A DNA stretch of 17,517 nucleotides from Candidatus Aminicenantota bacterium. Its GTDB lineage: Bacteria > Acidobacteriota > Aminicenantia > UBA2199. Positions 1 to 5,988 of this stretch are shown here, in pieces (position 1 is the first letter of the stretch; each line of letters opens with the position of its first letter). The DNA is taken from positions 5,281,191 to 5,298,707 of the forward strand of contig CP070627.1 in NCBI GenBank assembly GCA_020355945.1, given 5' to 3'. Position numbers and translations under genes: made by a program. The notes beneath the pieces are model-generated. The model saw nothing but the letters and a program-made list of their open reading frames with translations, had not been told where the DNA came from and made no database searches.

Positions 1-1926
1 TATAAAACCGGGGACCTGGCCCGGTGGCTGGCGGACGGTAATATCGAATTCCTGGGACGAATGGACCAGCAAGTAAAAGTAAGGGGCTTTCGCATCGAAT
101 TGGGAGAGATTGAGAGTCAATTGGTGAAACATCCTGAGGTCAAAGAGGCAGTGGTTTTAGTCCTGGAGAATGAACCAGGCGATAAATATCTCTGCGCCTA
201 TATTGTTCCTGTAGGAGCGTTGGAAAGAACGCTCATCAGCACAGCATTAAAGAATTTCCTGTCACATACACTGCCTGATTACATGATACCCACCTGTTTC
301 GTATCTATCGACAAAATCCCTTTGACTCCCAACGGCAAAGTCGATCGAAATGCATTACCTGAACCCGGATTAATTCCCGGTGAAACGTACGCTGCCCCCC
401 GCAGCCATGTGGAACAAAAATTGGTAGAAATATGGTCCCGGGTTTTAGGGAAACATACCTCCATTGGGATAAATGACGATTTTTTCGAAATCGGTGGAAA
501 TTCATTGAAAGCTGTACAGTTAGTATCAACATTGATCAAAGAGTTTGATATCACCATCGATCACATTTTCTTATATCCCACCATCGCAGAACTGGCCCCC
601 CGGTTAATAAGGAAAAAACACCACCTGGTAAATAAAATCCAACAGGCAAAACAGGACCTGGAACCGGGAGATTCCCAAAACAAGATGGTTAAAAACCTCA
701 TACAATTGCTGATGAAGCAGCAAAAGGACTATAAAAAAAGAGCAGAAAAAGAAGTATTACCCGATTTAAAAGAAGAAACCAATTATCAACGGATATTGTT
801 GACCGGTGGTACAGGTTACCTGGGAATTCATCTTGTATATGAACTGTTAAAATGCACCGGTGCAGACCTTTACCTGTTGGTAAGGGGGCATACCCTCGAG
901 GAAGCACAAGATCGTTTTAATAGAAAATGCTTATATTATTTTGGCGATAATTTTTATGAGACCAATTGCCAGCGATTGAATGTCCTGGCCGGGGACTTGA
1001 GAAAAGATCACCTGGGAATTGACAGGAACCGGTATGAGGAACTTTCTCAAAATGTTGAAGCAGTGGTGCATGCAGCAGCCAATGTCAGGCATTTTGGCAG
1101 GGTTGAGGATTTTTATGAAACCAATGTAAAAGCCACGGAGAACCTGTTAAATTTTTCCCTCAGCGGTGGTAAAAAGGATTTCCATCATATCTCAACCATG
1201 AGTGTAGGCGCATGTAAAATAAAAGGAAAGAAAAGTAATCTATTTACAGAGTATTGCCATGATATCGGGCAGCAGCCGGATAATGTCTATGTAAGAACCA
1301 AGTTAGAGGCGGAGAAAAAAGTGCTTGCTTACAGGGAGAAGGGGCTTAACGCCTCTATTTACCGGGTGGGAAACTTAGTGGCTCACTCCCAAACCGGCAA
1401 ATTCCAGGAAAACATAGGTGATAATGCCTTTTATGCCAGCTTAAAGACTTACCTGGCCCTGGGCATGATACCTTACGGGGAAGAGAGTTGGGCGGACATC
1501 ACTTTTATCGATCAAACCGCTGAAGCCCTGGTCTTGCTGCTAACCAGGAAAGGATTTTTTAATGAAACCTTTCACCTGCAAAATTTTACCCGGCTGTCAT
1601 TGGAAAAGCTGGCAAAATTTCTAAGGAAAAAAGGCATCAAAATAAAGTTAGTCACAATGGAGCAATTTCTTGATTATTTAGCGGTCTGTATTGAAAAAAA
1701 AGAAGACAATCGATCGGTCATTGACCGGTTTTTGCTGCATGGAGGGATGTTTAGCGATGAAAAATGGGAAACCATGAACCTGTTGGTATCGGACCGGACG
1801 CAGCGGATATTGAAGAAAATGGGCTTTGAGTGGCAAGAGGTCACGGGGCATCACATTGAAAAAATGCTTGATCACTGTCGTAAAGTCGGTTTTATCGCCA
1901 TCCCTTTCCCGCGGACCATGGATTGA
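1..1926 (+). CDS. Non-ribosomal peptide synthetase, C-terminal part (A-PCP-reductase), 5' truncated by the window edge
   Basis: The frame is open from base 1, so the ATG at 61 is internal and not the start. Numbering residues from base 1, the sequence begins in adenylation core motif A7 (YKTGDL, 1-6). It continues with A8 (GRMDQQVKVRGFRIELGEIE, 19-38) and A10 (NGKVDR, 111-116). A carrier domain follows, with DDFFEIGGNSLK and the phosphopantetheine serine at about 168. After a charged linker (about 203-260) comes an extended SDR/thioester-reductase domain: NAD(P)H motif LLTGGTGYLG (266-275), VHAAANVRHF (356-365) and a YxxxK pair (Y430, K434). In this family the reductase domain releases the chain from the carrier as an aldehyde or alcohol, so this should be the last module of an assembly line. 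Substrate specificity cannot be read because the A-domain pocket lies upstream. No tailoring gene follows; the next gene is rhuM. Confidence 0.93.
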   Translation, partial: YKTGDLARWLADGNIEFLGRMDQQVKVRGFRIELGEIESQLVKHPEVKEAVVLVLENEPGDKYLCAYIVPVGALERTLISTALKNFLSHTLPDYMIPTCFVSIDKIPLTPNGKVDRNALPEPGLIPGETYAAPRSHVEQKLVEIWSRVLGKHTSIGINDDFFEIGGNSLKAVQLVSTLIKEFDITIDHIFLYPTIAELAPRLIRKKHHLVNKIQQAKQDLEPGDSQNKMVKNLIQLLMKQQKDYKKRAEKEVLPDLKEETNYQRILLTGGTGYLGIHLVYELLKCTGADLYLLVRGHTLEEAQDRFNRKCLYYFGDNFYETNCQRLNVLAGDLRKDHLGIDRNRYEELSQNVEAVVHAAANVRHFGRVEDFYETNVKATENLLNFSLSGGKKDFHHISTMSVGACKIKGKKSNLFTEYCHDIGQQPDNVYVRTKLEAEKKVLAYREKGLNASIYRVGNLVAHSQTGKFQENIGDNAFYASLKTYLALGMIPYGEESWADITFIDQTAEALVLLLTRKGFFNETFHLQNFTRLSLEKLAKFLRKKGIKIKLVTMEQFLDYLAVCIEKKEDNRSVIDRFLLHGGMFSDEKWETMNLLVSDRTQRILKKMGFEWQEVTGHHIEKMLDHCRKVGFIAIPFPRTMD

Positions 1927-2005
1927 TTTTGCTTCTCTTTTAAGGTAAAATGGGATTTAAAACGCCGGCGGCGAAAAGAAACACAAGAAGGAGACAGGCA
2001 GAAAA

Positions 2006-2029
2006 ATGAAAAGAAAGGTGTTTAAATGA
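2006..2029 (+). other. Possible 7-codon leader ORF coupled to rhuM
   Basis: An ATG at 2006, with AAGGAG upstream at about 1988-1993, opens a 7-codon frame (MKRKVFK). Its TGA (2027-2029) overlaps the rhuM ATG in an ATGA junction. The rhuM start itself has only AAAGGTG in front of it, which lies inside this mini-ORF. Translation of the mini-ORF could feed ribosomes to rhuM. It may be chance in this A-rich leader. Confidence 0.3.
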
Positions 2030-3054
2030 AAAATGAACTGACAAATCAACAGCAGCATTTTATTCTTTATACCTCAGCAGATGGAAAAGTTAACGTTGAT
2101 GTTGTTTTGGGGAACGAAACGGTCTGGCTCACCCAAAAAAGTATGGCGTCTTTGTTTGGTGTAAACGTTCCCGCCATCAATAAACACTTAAAGAATATCT
2201 TTAACTCCGGTGAACTTGAGGAGGATTCAGTTATTTCCATTTTGGAAATAACTGCCAAAGACAGCAAAAAATATAAGACAAAGTTCTACAACCTCGATGC
2301 TATTATCTCGATCGGTTACCGGGTAAACTCCTACCAGGCTACCAAATTCAGGATATGGGCGACCAAGACTCTGAAAGAATATATCATCAAAGGTTTTGTC
2401 CTGGATGATGAGCGCCTCAAACAGGGAAACCGGGTTTTTGGGAAAGATTATTTTGATGAACTATTGGAACGTATCCGTGAAATCCGGGCTAGTGAGCGGC
2501 GATTTTACCAAAAGATTACTGATATATATGCTCTCTCCGCTGATTATGATAAAAACGCTCCGATTACAAAAGAGTTTTTCGCCACAGTCCAAAACAAGCT
2601 GCATTGGGCCATAACTGGAAAAACAGCCGCTGAAATCATTTATGATTCAGCAGATGCAAATAAAATTTATATGGGCTTGACCCACTGGAAACATGGGCCG
2701 GAGGGTAAAATTTTAAAATCAGATGTTTCCATTGCCAAAAATTACCTGGGTGAAGCCCACATCAAGGAACTGAATCAAATCGTCTCCGCCTATCTTGATC
2801 TGGCGGAAAACCGGGCAAAACGTCAGATAATAATGAAAATGGAAGATTGGGTTGGGTTTCTCCATGATTTTCTAAAACTCTCTAATTATCCCATTCTTGA
2901 AGACAAAGGCAAAGTAAGCGCATTAGAAGCAAAGATTAAAGCAGAACAGGAATTTGAAGTTTACCGGAAAATACAGGATAAAAATTACCTGTCTGATTTT
3001 GATAAAGAAATCAAAAGAATAATGGGGAAAAATGGAGAAGAAAAGAAGAGATGA
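2026..3054 (+). CDS. rhuM: RhuM-family (virulence RhuM) protein
   Basis: This 342-residue protein matches the RhuM family in length and in its conserved N-terminal half. That half has WLTQKSMASLFGVNVPAINKH (about 34-54, helix-turn-helix-like), then SVISILEITAKDSKKYKTKFYNLDAIISIGYRV (68-100) and KFRIWATKTLKEYIIKGFVLDDERL (107-131). The C-terminal half is helical and less conserved. RhuM was named from Salmonella pathogenicity island 3. Related proteins are common in genomic islands, often beside restriction or toxin-type genes, and their biochemical role is unsettled. The N-terminus suggests DNA or nucleic-acid binding; that is inference. It stands alone on this strand between the NRPS end and a repeat-rich spacer, and a toxin-antitoxin pair lies convergently downstream, which fits an accessory patch. 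Confidence 0.85.
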   Translation: MKNELTNQQQHFILYTSADGKVNVDVVLGNETVWLTQKSMASLFGVNVPAINKHLKNIFNSGELEEDSVISILEITAKDSKKYKTKFYNLDAIISIGYRVNSYQATKFRIWATKTLKEYIIKGFVLDDERLKQGNRVFGKDYFDELLERIREIRASERRFYQKITDIYALSADYDKNAPITKEFFATVQNKLHWAITGKTAAEIIYDSADANKIYMGLTHWKHGPEGKILKSDVSIAKNYLGEAHIKELNQIVSAYLDLAENRAKRQIIMKMEDWVGFLHDFLKLSNYPILEDKGKVSALEAKIKAEQEFEVYRKIQDKNYLSDFDKEIKRIMGKNGEEKKR

Positions 3055-3354
3055 ATGGTTTGTGGGAAATGGTGCCAGGTTCTCTAAATAAATAACGCCA
3101 AAATTGGCAGCGGTAAAACATACAAATGCTCAAAAGTTCCCATGTGTATTCCTTTATAACCGATGAGCCCGGTCTTATACTTTAAAATCTGCTTCAGGTG
3201 GTTTCTTTTTAAATGGGGAGAATCTTAAAAATTTTTGGTCAATCCCAATTAGCCAAATTTGGCTAATCCACATTAGCCAAACCTAAAAATTTGGTGGTGT
3301 GGTAAGAAAATTTGCCTGTCCCCGCTTTCCCGCTTTCGCTTTTTTCCTTTTTTG
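3055..3354. other. Gene-free spacer with GGTGCCAGG and CCGCTTTC repeats
   Basis: I find no convincing gene in this stretch. It holds a GGTGCCAGG motif (3071-3079), whose reverse complement CCTGGCACC recurs at about 4430. It also holds the GCCAAA palindromes listed separately and a direct duplication of CCGCTTTC (3322-3329, 3330-3337) at the edge of the 20-bp repeat array. Stop codons are frequent in all frames. Confidence 0.6.
3248..3281. promoter_or_regulatory. 20-bp perfect palindrome plus an extra half-site
   Basis: ATTAGCCAAATTTGGCTAAT (3248-3267) is a perfect palindrome. The half-site ATTAGCCAAA repeats at 3272-3281 after a 4-base gap. A smaller related palindrome, GCCAA-AA-TTGGC, lies at 3097-3108. 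Two and a half copies of one half-site resemble an operator for a dimeric regulator, but no promoter for a neighbouring gene is evident here. It could instead be a dispersed palindromic repeat. Confidence 0.5.
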
Positions 3355-3660
3355 CAGCAACTGGTTATTTTTTGCAGATTGTTTTATGTTTTTTGCTGTT
3401 GGTAAGGTGCTCTGGCTGAAACTTTGACGCTTAAGCGTTTCCTTCGCAGCAATTACAGCTTGTAAGAGGCTTTTTGCTTCCTCTAAAACACTTTTACTTC
3501 TTTTGAGCAGTTTTTGCTATTGGCGAGACGCTATTTACGATTTAGGAGCGACTTTTTCATGATCATGAGCTGCTTCTGTTTCTCCCGGGCTACTTTTACT
3601 GCGAATGAAGCCCTTTTGCTGCCCGGGAGGCTCTTTTTACTGCTTTTATCTGCCATACCT
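3355..3660. repeat. Diverged tandem repeat of about 20 bp with phased T-tracts
   Basis: Cutting the plus strand after each TTTT(T)G/A gives successive units of 20 or 21 bases. The best run is 3456-3476, 3477-3496, 3497-3516, 3517-3537, 3538-3558, 3559-3578, 3579-3598, 3599-3618 and 3619-3639. Units at 3355-3374 and 3375-3395 match too, with weaker ones between. A rough unit consensus is CTGC-N4-GAGNCNCTTTTTG. Units are strongly diverged, and their length is not a multiple of three, so a coding repeat is unlikely. A 9-bp inverted repeat (CTCCCGGGC 3582-3590, GCCCGGGAG 3621-3629) and 12-base palindromes at 3427-3438 and 3557-3568 fall inside. The array lies immediately downstream of the toxin gene on the minus strand. 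Confidence 0.6.
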
Positions 3661-3719
3661 AAAAATGGGGCCGGTGTCTGAGAATAAGAGTTTTTATTTT
3701 TTTGCCTATCCCTTTCTAT

Positions 3720-4124
3720 TCAGGTTTCATCCCCTGTTTCCACTGGTTCTTCTTTATCTTCGATTTCCTCGATTTCCCCTGTTTCTTCCATATCTAAATG
3801 TAATTTTATCGCTGCTCCAACTTCATCTATTATCTCCCCTGATACAGCAGATAATTTTTTTCCTAATCGTTCTTTATCCACTGTCCTGATTTGATTGACC
3901 ATTATTTTAGAATCTTTCTCCAATCCGGTGTTTGCAGGTACGAAAACTTCAAAGGGATAAACCCGCTTTACATTACTTGACAGTGGAATTACGGTTATAA
4001 CAGGGGAATATTCATTATTAATATTATTGGAAATAATCAGCGCAGGTCTGAGTTTTTTAGTTTCGTGACCGATGGTGGGATCAAAATTGACCAGGTATAT
4101 TTCACCACGCCTGGGAAAGTCCAT
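3720..4124 (-). CDS. mazF: MazF/PemK-family endoribonuclease toxin
   Basis: This is a type II toxin; the family cleaves mRNA. The 134-residue frame shows family landmarks: RRGEIYLVNFDPTIGHE (5-21), RPALIISNN (26-34), a TVIPLSS strand (44-50) and DSKIMVNQIRTVDKERL (71-87). By analogy with characterised MazF proteins, R26 and a Ser near 49 are the likely catalytic residues. I chose the ATG at 4124 because AAGGAG lies 9 bases upstream and the protein then begins right at the conserved RRGEIY. A longer frame starting at 4181 would add 19 unconserved residues. The last 20 or so residues form an acidic tail rich in Glu, beyond the usual family length. The toxin start lies inside the antitoxin gene (23-bp overlap), so the pair is coupled. 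The pair is transcribed from the promoter at 4353-4381. Confidence 0.92.
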   Translation of the reverse strand: MDFPRRGEIYLVNFDPTIGHETKKLRPALIISNNINNEYSPVITVIPLSSNVKRVYPFEVFVPANTGLEKDSKIMVNQIRTVDKERLGKKLSAVSGEIIDEVGAAIKLHLDMEETGEIEEIEDKEEPVETGDET

Positions 4125-4335
4125 CGCCGCTAACTCCTTCAAAAAATTGATTTTCCTGCCGGGCTTCCTTTGCAGACTCACGATATGCTTGTATAAGCTG
4201 TTGTTTTTTTAATCGTTTTAACTCATTTTTCAGGGCCTGTTCAATAAATTTACTCATTCCTCGTTTCCTGACATAGTTTGACATTTCCTCCAGCAGATGT
4301 GGAGAGATAACAACAGACATTTTTTTCTTCCTCAT
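4102..4335 (-). CDS. Ribbon-helix-helix antitoxin (MazE-type partner of MazF)
   Basis: This 77-residue basic protein has the ribbon-helix-helix pattern near its N-terminus: strand MSVVIS (6-11), helix PHLLEEMSNYVRKRG (12-26), then MSKFIEQALKNELKRL (27-42). The polar C-terminal part (43-77) would be the toxin-neutralising segment. The start is supported by GGAGG (4341-4345), 5 bases upstream. Its gene overlaps the start of the toxin gene, the classic antitoxin-first order. RHH antitoxins usually bind their own promoter alone or with toxin. A candidate operator, AATTAG (4346-4351) with CTAATT (4370-4375), brackets the -10 and spacer of the promoter. Confidence 0.85.
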   Translation of the reverse strand: MRKKKMSVVISPHLLEEMSNYVRKRGMSKFIEQALKNELKRLKKQQLIQAYRESAKEARQENQFFEGVSGDGLSQAW

Positions 4336-4352
4336 TTATGCCTCCAATTAGT

Positions 4353-4381
4353 ATGATAATAGTTTCCATCTAATTTGTCAA
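4353..4381 (-). promoter_or_regulatory. Sigma-70-type promoter of the toxin-antitoxin operon
   Basis: On the minus strand a perfect TTGACA (4376-4381), a 17-base spacer and TATCAT (4353-4358) precede the antitoxin. The predicted start near 4346 leaves a leader of only about 11 bases containing the GGAGG site. The 6-base inverted repeat AATTAG/CTAATT (4346-4351 and 4370-4375) overlaps it and may be the autoregulatory operator. Confidence 0.75.
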
Positions 4382-4483
4382 CCAAAATAAAAAAAATATA
4401 CTGCGGGTTGGCCTATTTCACCTTTTTCCTGGCACCTTTTTCTTTTCCCTTTTGCCTCCAGCGGCCAACATATTCATCATGTG

Positions 4484-4503
4484 CATCAGCGGTCATCAGC
4501 GGT
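4484..4503. repeat. Tandem duplication of a 10-mer
   Basis: CATCAGCGGT occurs twice in direct succession (4484-4493 and 4494-4503) in the gene-free stretch between the antitoxin promoter and the sigma factor. No function is apparent. Confidence 0.5.
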
Positions 4504-4569
4504 CTTTCTTTGTATTACAATACGTCAACTTTTTGTTTTTTTTGCAAGGATCTTTGCGGTGGTAATCCC

Positions 4570-4636
4570 CGGCGCACAAATAAGTGCGCCGAAAGATGGC
4601 CCGTTAGGGCCTTCTTAGGTTGCGGGTGCCACCCGC
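4570..4636. other. Three consecutive stable hairpins upstream of the sigma gene
   Basis: Three perfect stems lie end to end. The first is CGGCGCAC/GTGCGCCG (4570-4577, 4584-4591; loop AAATAA). The second is GGCCC/GGGCC (4598-4602, 4607-4611; loop GTTA), extended by AAGA/TCTT around one mismatch. The third is GCGGGT/ACCCGC (4622-4627, 4631-4636; loop GCC). Related phrases flank the block: CTTTGCGGTGG before, and CTTTGTGTAACTTTGTGG after. This could be a dispersed intergenic element or a structured RNA. No poly-T follows the stems, so a simple terminator is less likely. I see no gene in the rest of 4382-4748. Confidence 0.55.
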
Positions 4637-4673
4637 TTTGTGTAACTTTGTGGCTAAAAAATAAAAAATTAAA

Positions 4674-4702
4674 TATAATATTATTTCATTAAACCTTATA
4701 GT
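4674..4702 (+). promoter_or_regulatory. Two -10-like boxes upstream of the ECF sigma operon
   Basis: A perfect TATAAT (4674-4679) and a TATAGT (4697-4702) lie 47-75 bases upstream of the sigma start in AT-rich DNA. Neither has a convincing -35 at 16-18 bases, and no ECF-type GGAAC motif is visible. The evidence is weak. Confidence 0.25.
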
Positions 4703-4748
4703 GATTTTTCCAGTCAAATTGAATAAGGTAAAGTGATTAGCCCGAAAG

Positions 4749-5273
4749 ATGAATGAAGATAAGTTAATTAAACGATGCCAGAGGTATGATATGAGTGCTT
4801 ATAAAGTGATTTACCAGCACTATGAACAACCCTTGCTGCGCACCGCCCTGCGCATACTGGGACAGCGGCAAGATGCCGAAGATGCCGTCCAAACCACCTT
4901 TTTAAAGCTCTACCGCGGAATAAAAAATTTCCAATTTAAATCAAAATTCAGCACCTACCTGTTCCGCATCCTGATCAATAACTGCTTTGATATACTCAAA
5001 GGAAGAAAACAGGTGAAGCTGGATACACTGGATAAAGTCAATCCTTCCTATACCCCGGAACCGGGAGTGAAATTCCAATTGGAAAAAGCCATTGATGCCC
5101 TTCCCCAACGCATGCGCGCCTGTTTTGTTTTATTTGCCATCGAGGAATTTAAACAAAACGAAATCGCCGAAATATTGGGCCTAAGCCTGGGTGCGGTAAA
5201 ATCGAATATCTTTCATGCCAAAACACGGCTTCGTACCAGGTTATCAGATGTTTTAACCAGGGAGAATTCATGA
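4749..5273 (+). CDS. ECF-type RNA polymerase sigma-70 factor
   Basis: At 174 residues, with only regions 2 and 4, this is a typical group IV sigma factor. Region 2 is seen as DAEDAVQTTFLKLYR (42-56), which contacts core polymerase, and FSTYLFRILINNCFDILKGRK (67-87), the -10 recognition helix area. Region 4 is ALPQRMRACFVLF (117-129) followed by the HTH NEIAEILGLSLGAVKSNIFHAKTRLR (137-162). No strong Shine-Dalgarno precedes the ATG at 4749, so initiation may be weak. The stop overlaps the next start by four bases (ATGA, 5270-5273), coupling it to its probable anti-sigma factor. It should direct transcription of a small regulon, perhaps including this operon with the DUF4097 gene. Confidence 0.93.
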   Translation: MNEDKLIKRCQRYDMSAYKVIYQHYEQPLLRTALRILGQRQDAEDAVQTTFLKLYRGIKNFQFKSKFSTYLFRILINNCFDILKGRKQVKLDTLDKVNPSYTPEPGVKFQLEKAIDALPQRMRACFVLFAIEEFKQNEIAEILGLSLGAVKSNIFHAKTRLRTRLSDVLTRENS

Positions 5274-5893
5274 GTTGTGAACAATTTAAAAAGTTTGAAT
5301 TAGGTGAGATTGATTCCCGGGAATTCCGGGAACATTTAAAGGTTTGCCCTGACTGCCGGGACCAAGAGCAACTGGACAGCCGGTTGATGAATTTATCCAG
5401 GTGGTTAAAGGAACCGGTTCAATCCCCTGGGCTGTGGGAACGTATTGAACATACATTAAAAGAGGAAGAACATCAACGCAGTCAACCATTGGTTATAGGG
5501 GTTTCCAGGAGATCTTTCACCTTTTACCTGGCAGCGGCGGTTATGTTTATTGCTGTGGCTGTGGGGATATTTTTCTGGCTTTTACAGGGAAAACATGAAC
5601 CAGGGCTGTTAACTGAAGCGGCATTAAAAAAAATAGAGGTAAAAGAGCACGAATATATAAAAGCCATTGAAGAATTAGAGCGGCAAACATTGCCCCGGAT
5701 GGCCAGCATGAATATTGAATTGATGCTGCTTTATCGGGATCGGTTGGAAACCATTGACGACCAGATCAGGCGGTGCAGGGAAGCTTTGTCTGAAAACCCG
5801 GCCAATACTCATATTCGGCGTTATATGTTGGCAGCTTTGCAAGATAAAAAAGAAACACTCCGGGAATTAACCGGGCAGTTTGTGAGTCAGTAG
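5270..5893 (+). CDS. Membrane anti-sigma factor with N-terminal zinc-binding motif
   Basis: The 207-residue protein starts MSCEQF and has a compact HxxxCxxC (H22, C26, C29) with a further Cys at 3. That is the ZAS zinc anti-sigma arrangement. One transmembrane helix follows at about 84-105 (FYLAAAVMFIAVAVGIFFWLL). The remaining 100 residues should be outside the cytoplasm and are rich in charged helix (EHEYIKAIEELERQ, then YRDRLETIDDQIRRCREALSE), probably a coiled coil. The role inferred from family and position is to bind the upstream sigma factor at the membrane until a signal releases it. The external helical part is the likely sensor. The gene is coupled to the sigma gene by an ATGA overlap. 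Confidence 0.87.
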   Translation: MSCEQFKKFELGEIDSREFREHLKVCPDCRDQEQLDSRLMNLSRWLKEPVQSPGLWERIEHTLKEEEHQRSQPLVIGVSRRSFTFYLAAAVMFIAVAVGIFFWLLQGKHEPGLLTEAALKKIEVKEHEYIKAIEELERQTLPRMASMNIELMLLYRDRLETIDDQIRRCREALSENPANTHIRRYMLAALQDKKETLRELTGQFVSQ

Positions 5894-5925
5894 AAAGATG
5901 AGCAATAAAAAGCTTTTGCGGGGGT

Positions 5926-5959
5926 CCAGGGGGCGGTTTTCTCGAAAAGAGCCCCCTGG
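5926..5959 (+). promoter_or_regulatory. Intra-operon hairpin between anti-sigma and DUF4097 genes
   Basis: CCAGGGGGC (5926-5934) and GCCCCCTGG (5951-5959) form a perfect 9-bp stem. An inner TTTTC/GAAAA stem (5937-5941, 5944-5948) may form in the loop. No T-run follows directly, but the hairpin could lower read-through or protect the upstream mRNA. It may also be a copy of a dispersed GC-rich repeat, since GGCC-N6-GGCC continues to 5971. Confidence 0.5.
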
Positions 5960-5988
5960 CCGCCGGAGGCCAAAAAAAGGAGGAAGTC

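Noticed and set aside
3286..3656. Lys-rich reading frames on the minus strand: a 41-residue ATG frame at 3656-3531 and a 77-codon frame without ATG at 3516-3286.
   Set aside because: They lie inside the 20-21 bp tandem array, whose A-rich minus strand makes Lys codons automatically. There is no good ribosome site, and the repeat length would shift frame each unit.
3355..3660. CRISPR array.
   Set aside because: Units are contiguous and strongly diverged, with no constant repeat separated by unique spacers, and no cas gene is present.
3605..3889. 94-residue plus-strand frame.
   Set aside because: It is antisense to the toxin gene, and its Phe/Leu/Pro-rich translation is what the opposite strand of the acidic tail would give.
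4124..4181. Longer toxin start at 4181.
   Set aside because: The extra 19 residues are unlike MazF, whereas AAGGAG precedes the ATG at 4124, where family similarity begins.
4375..4692. 105-residue plus-strand frame upstream of the ECF sigma gene.
   Set aside because: It runs through the antitoxin promoter, tandem 10-mers and the hairpin block. The translation is Phe/Cys-rich without protein character and has no ribosome site.
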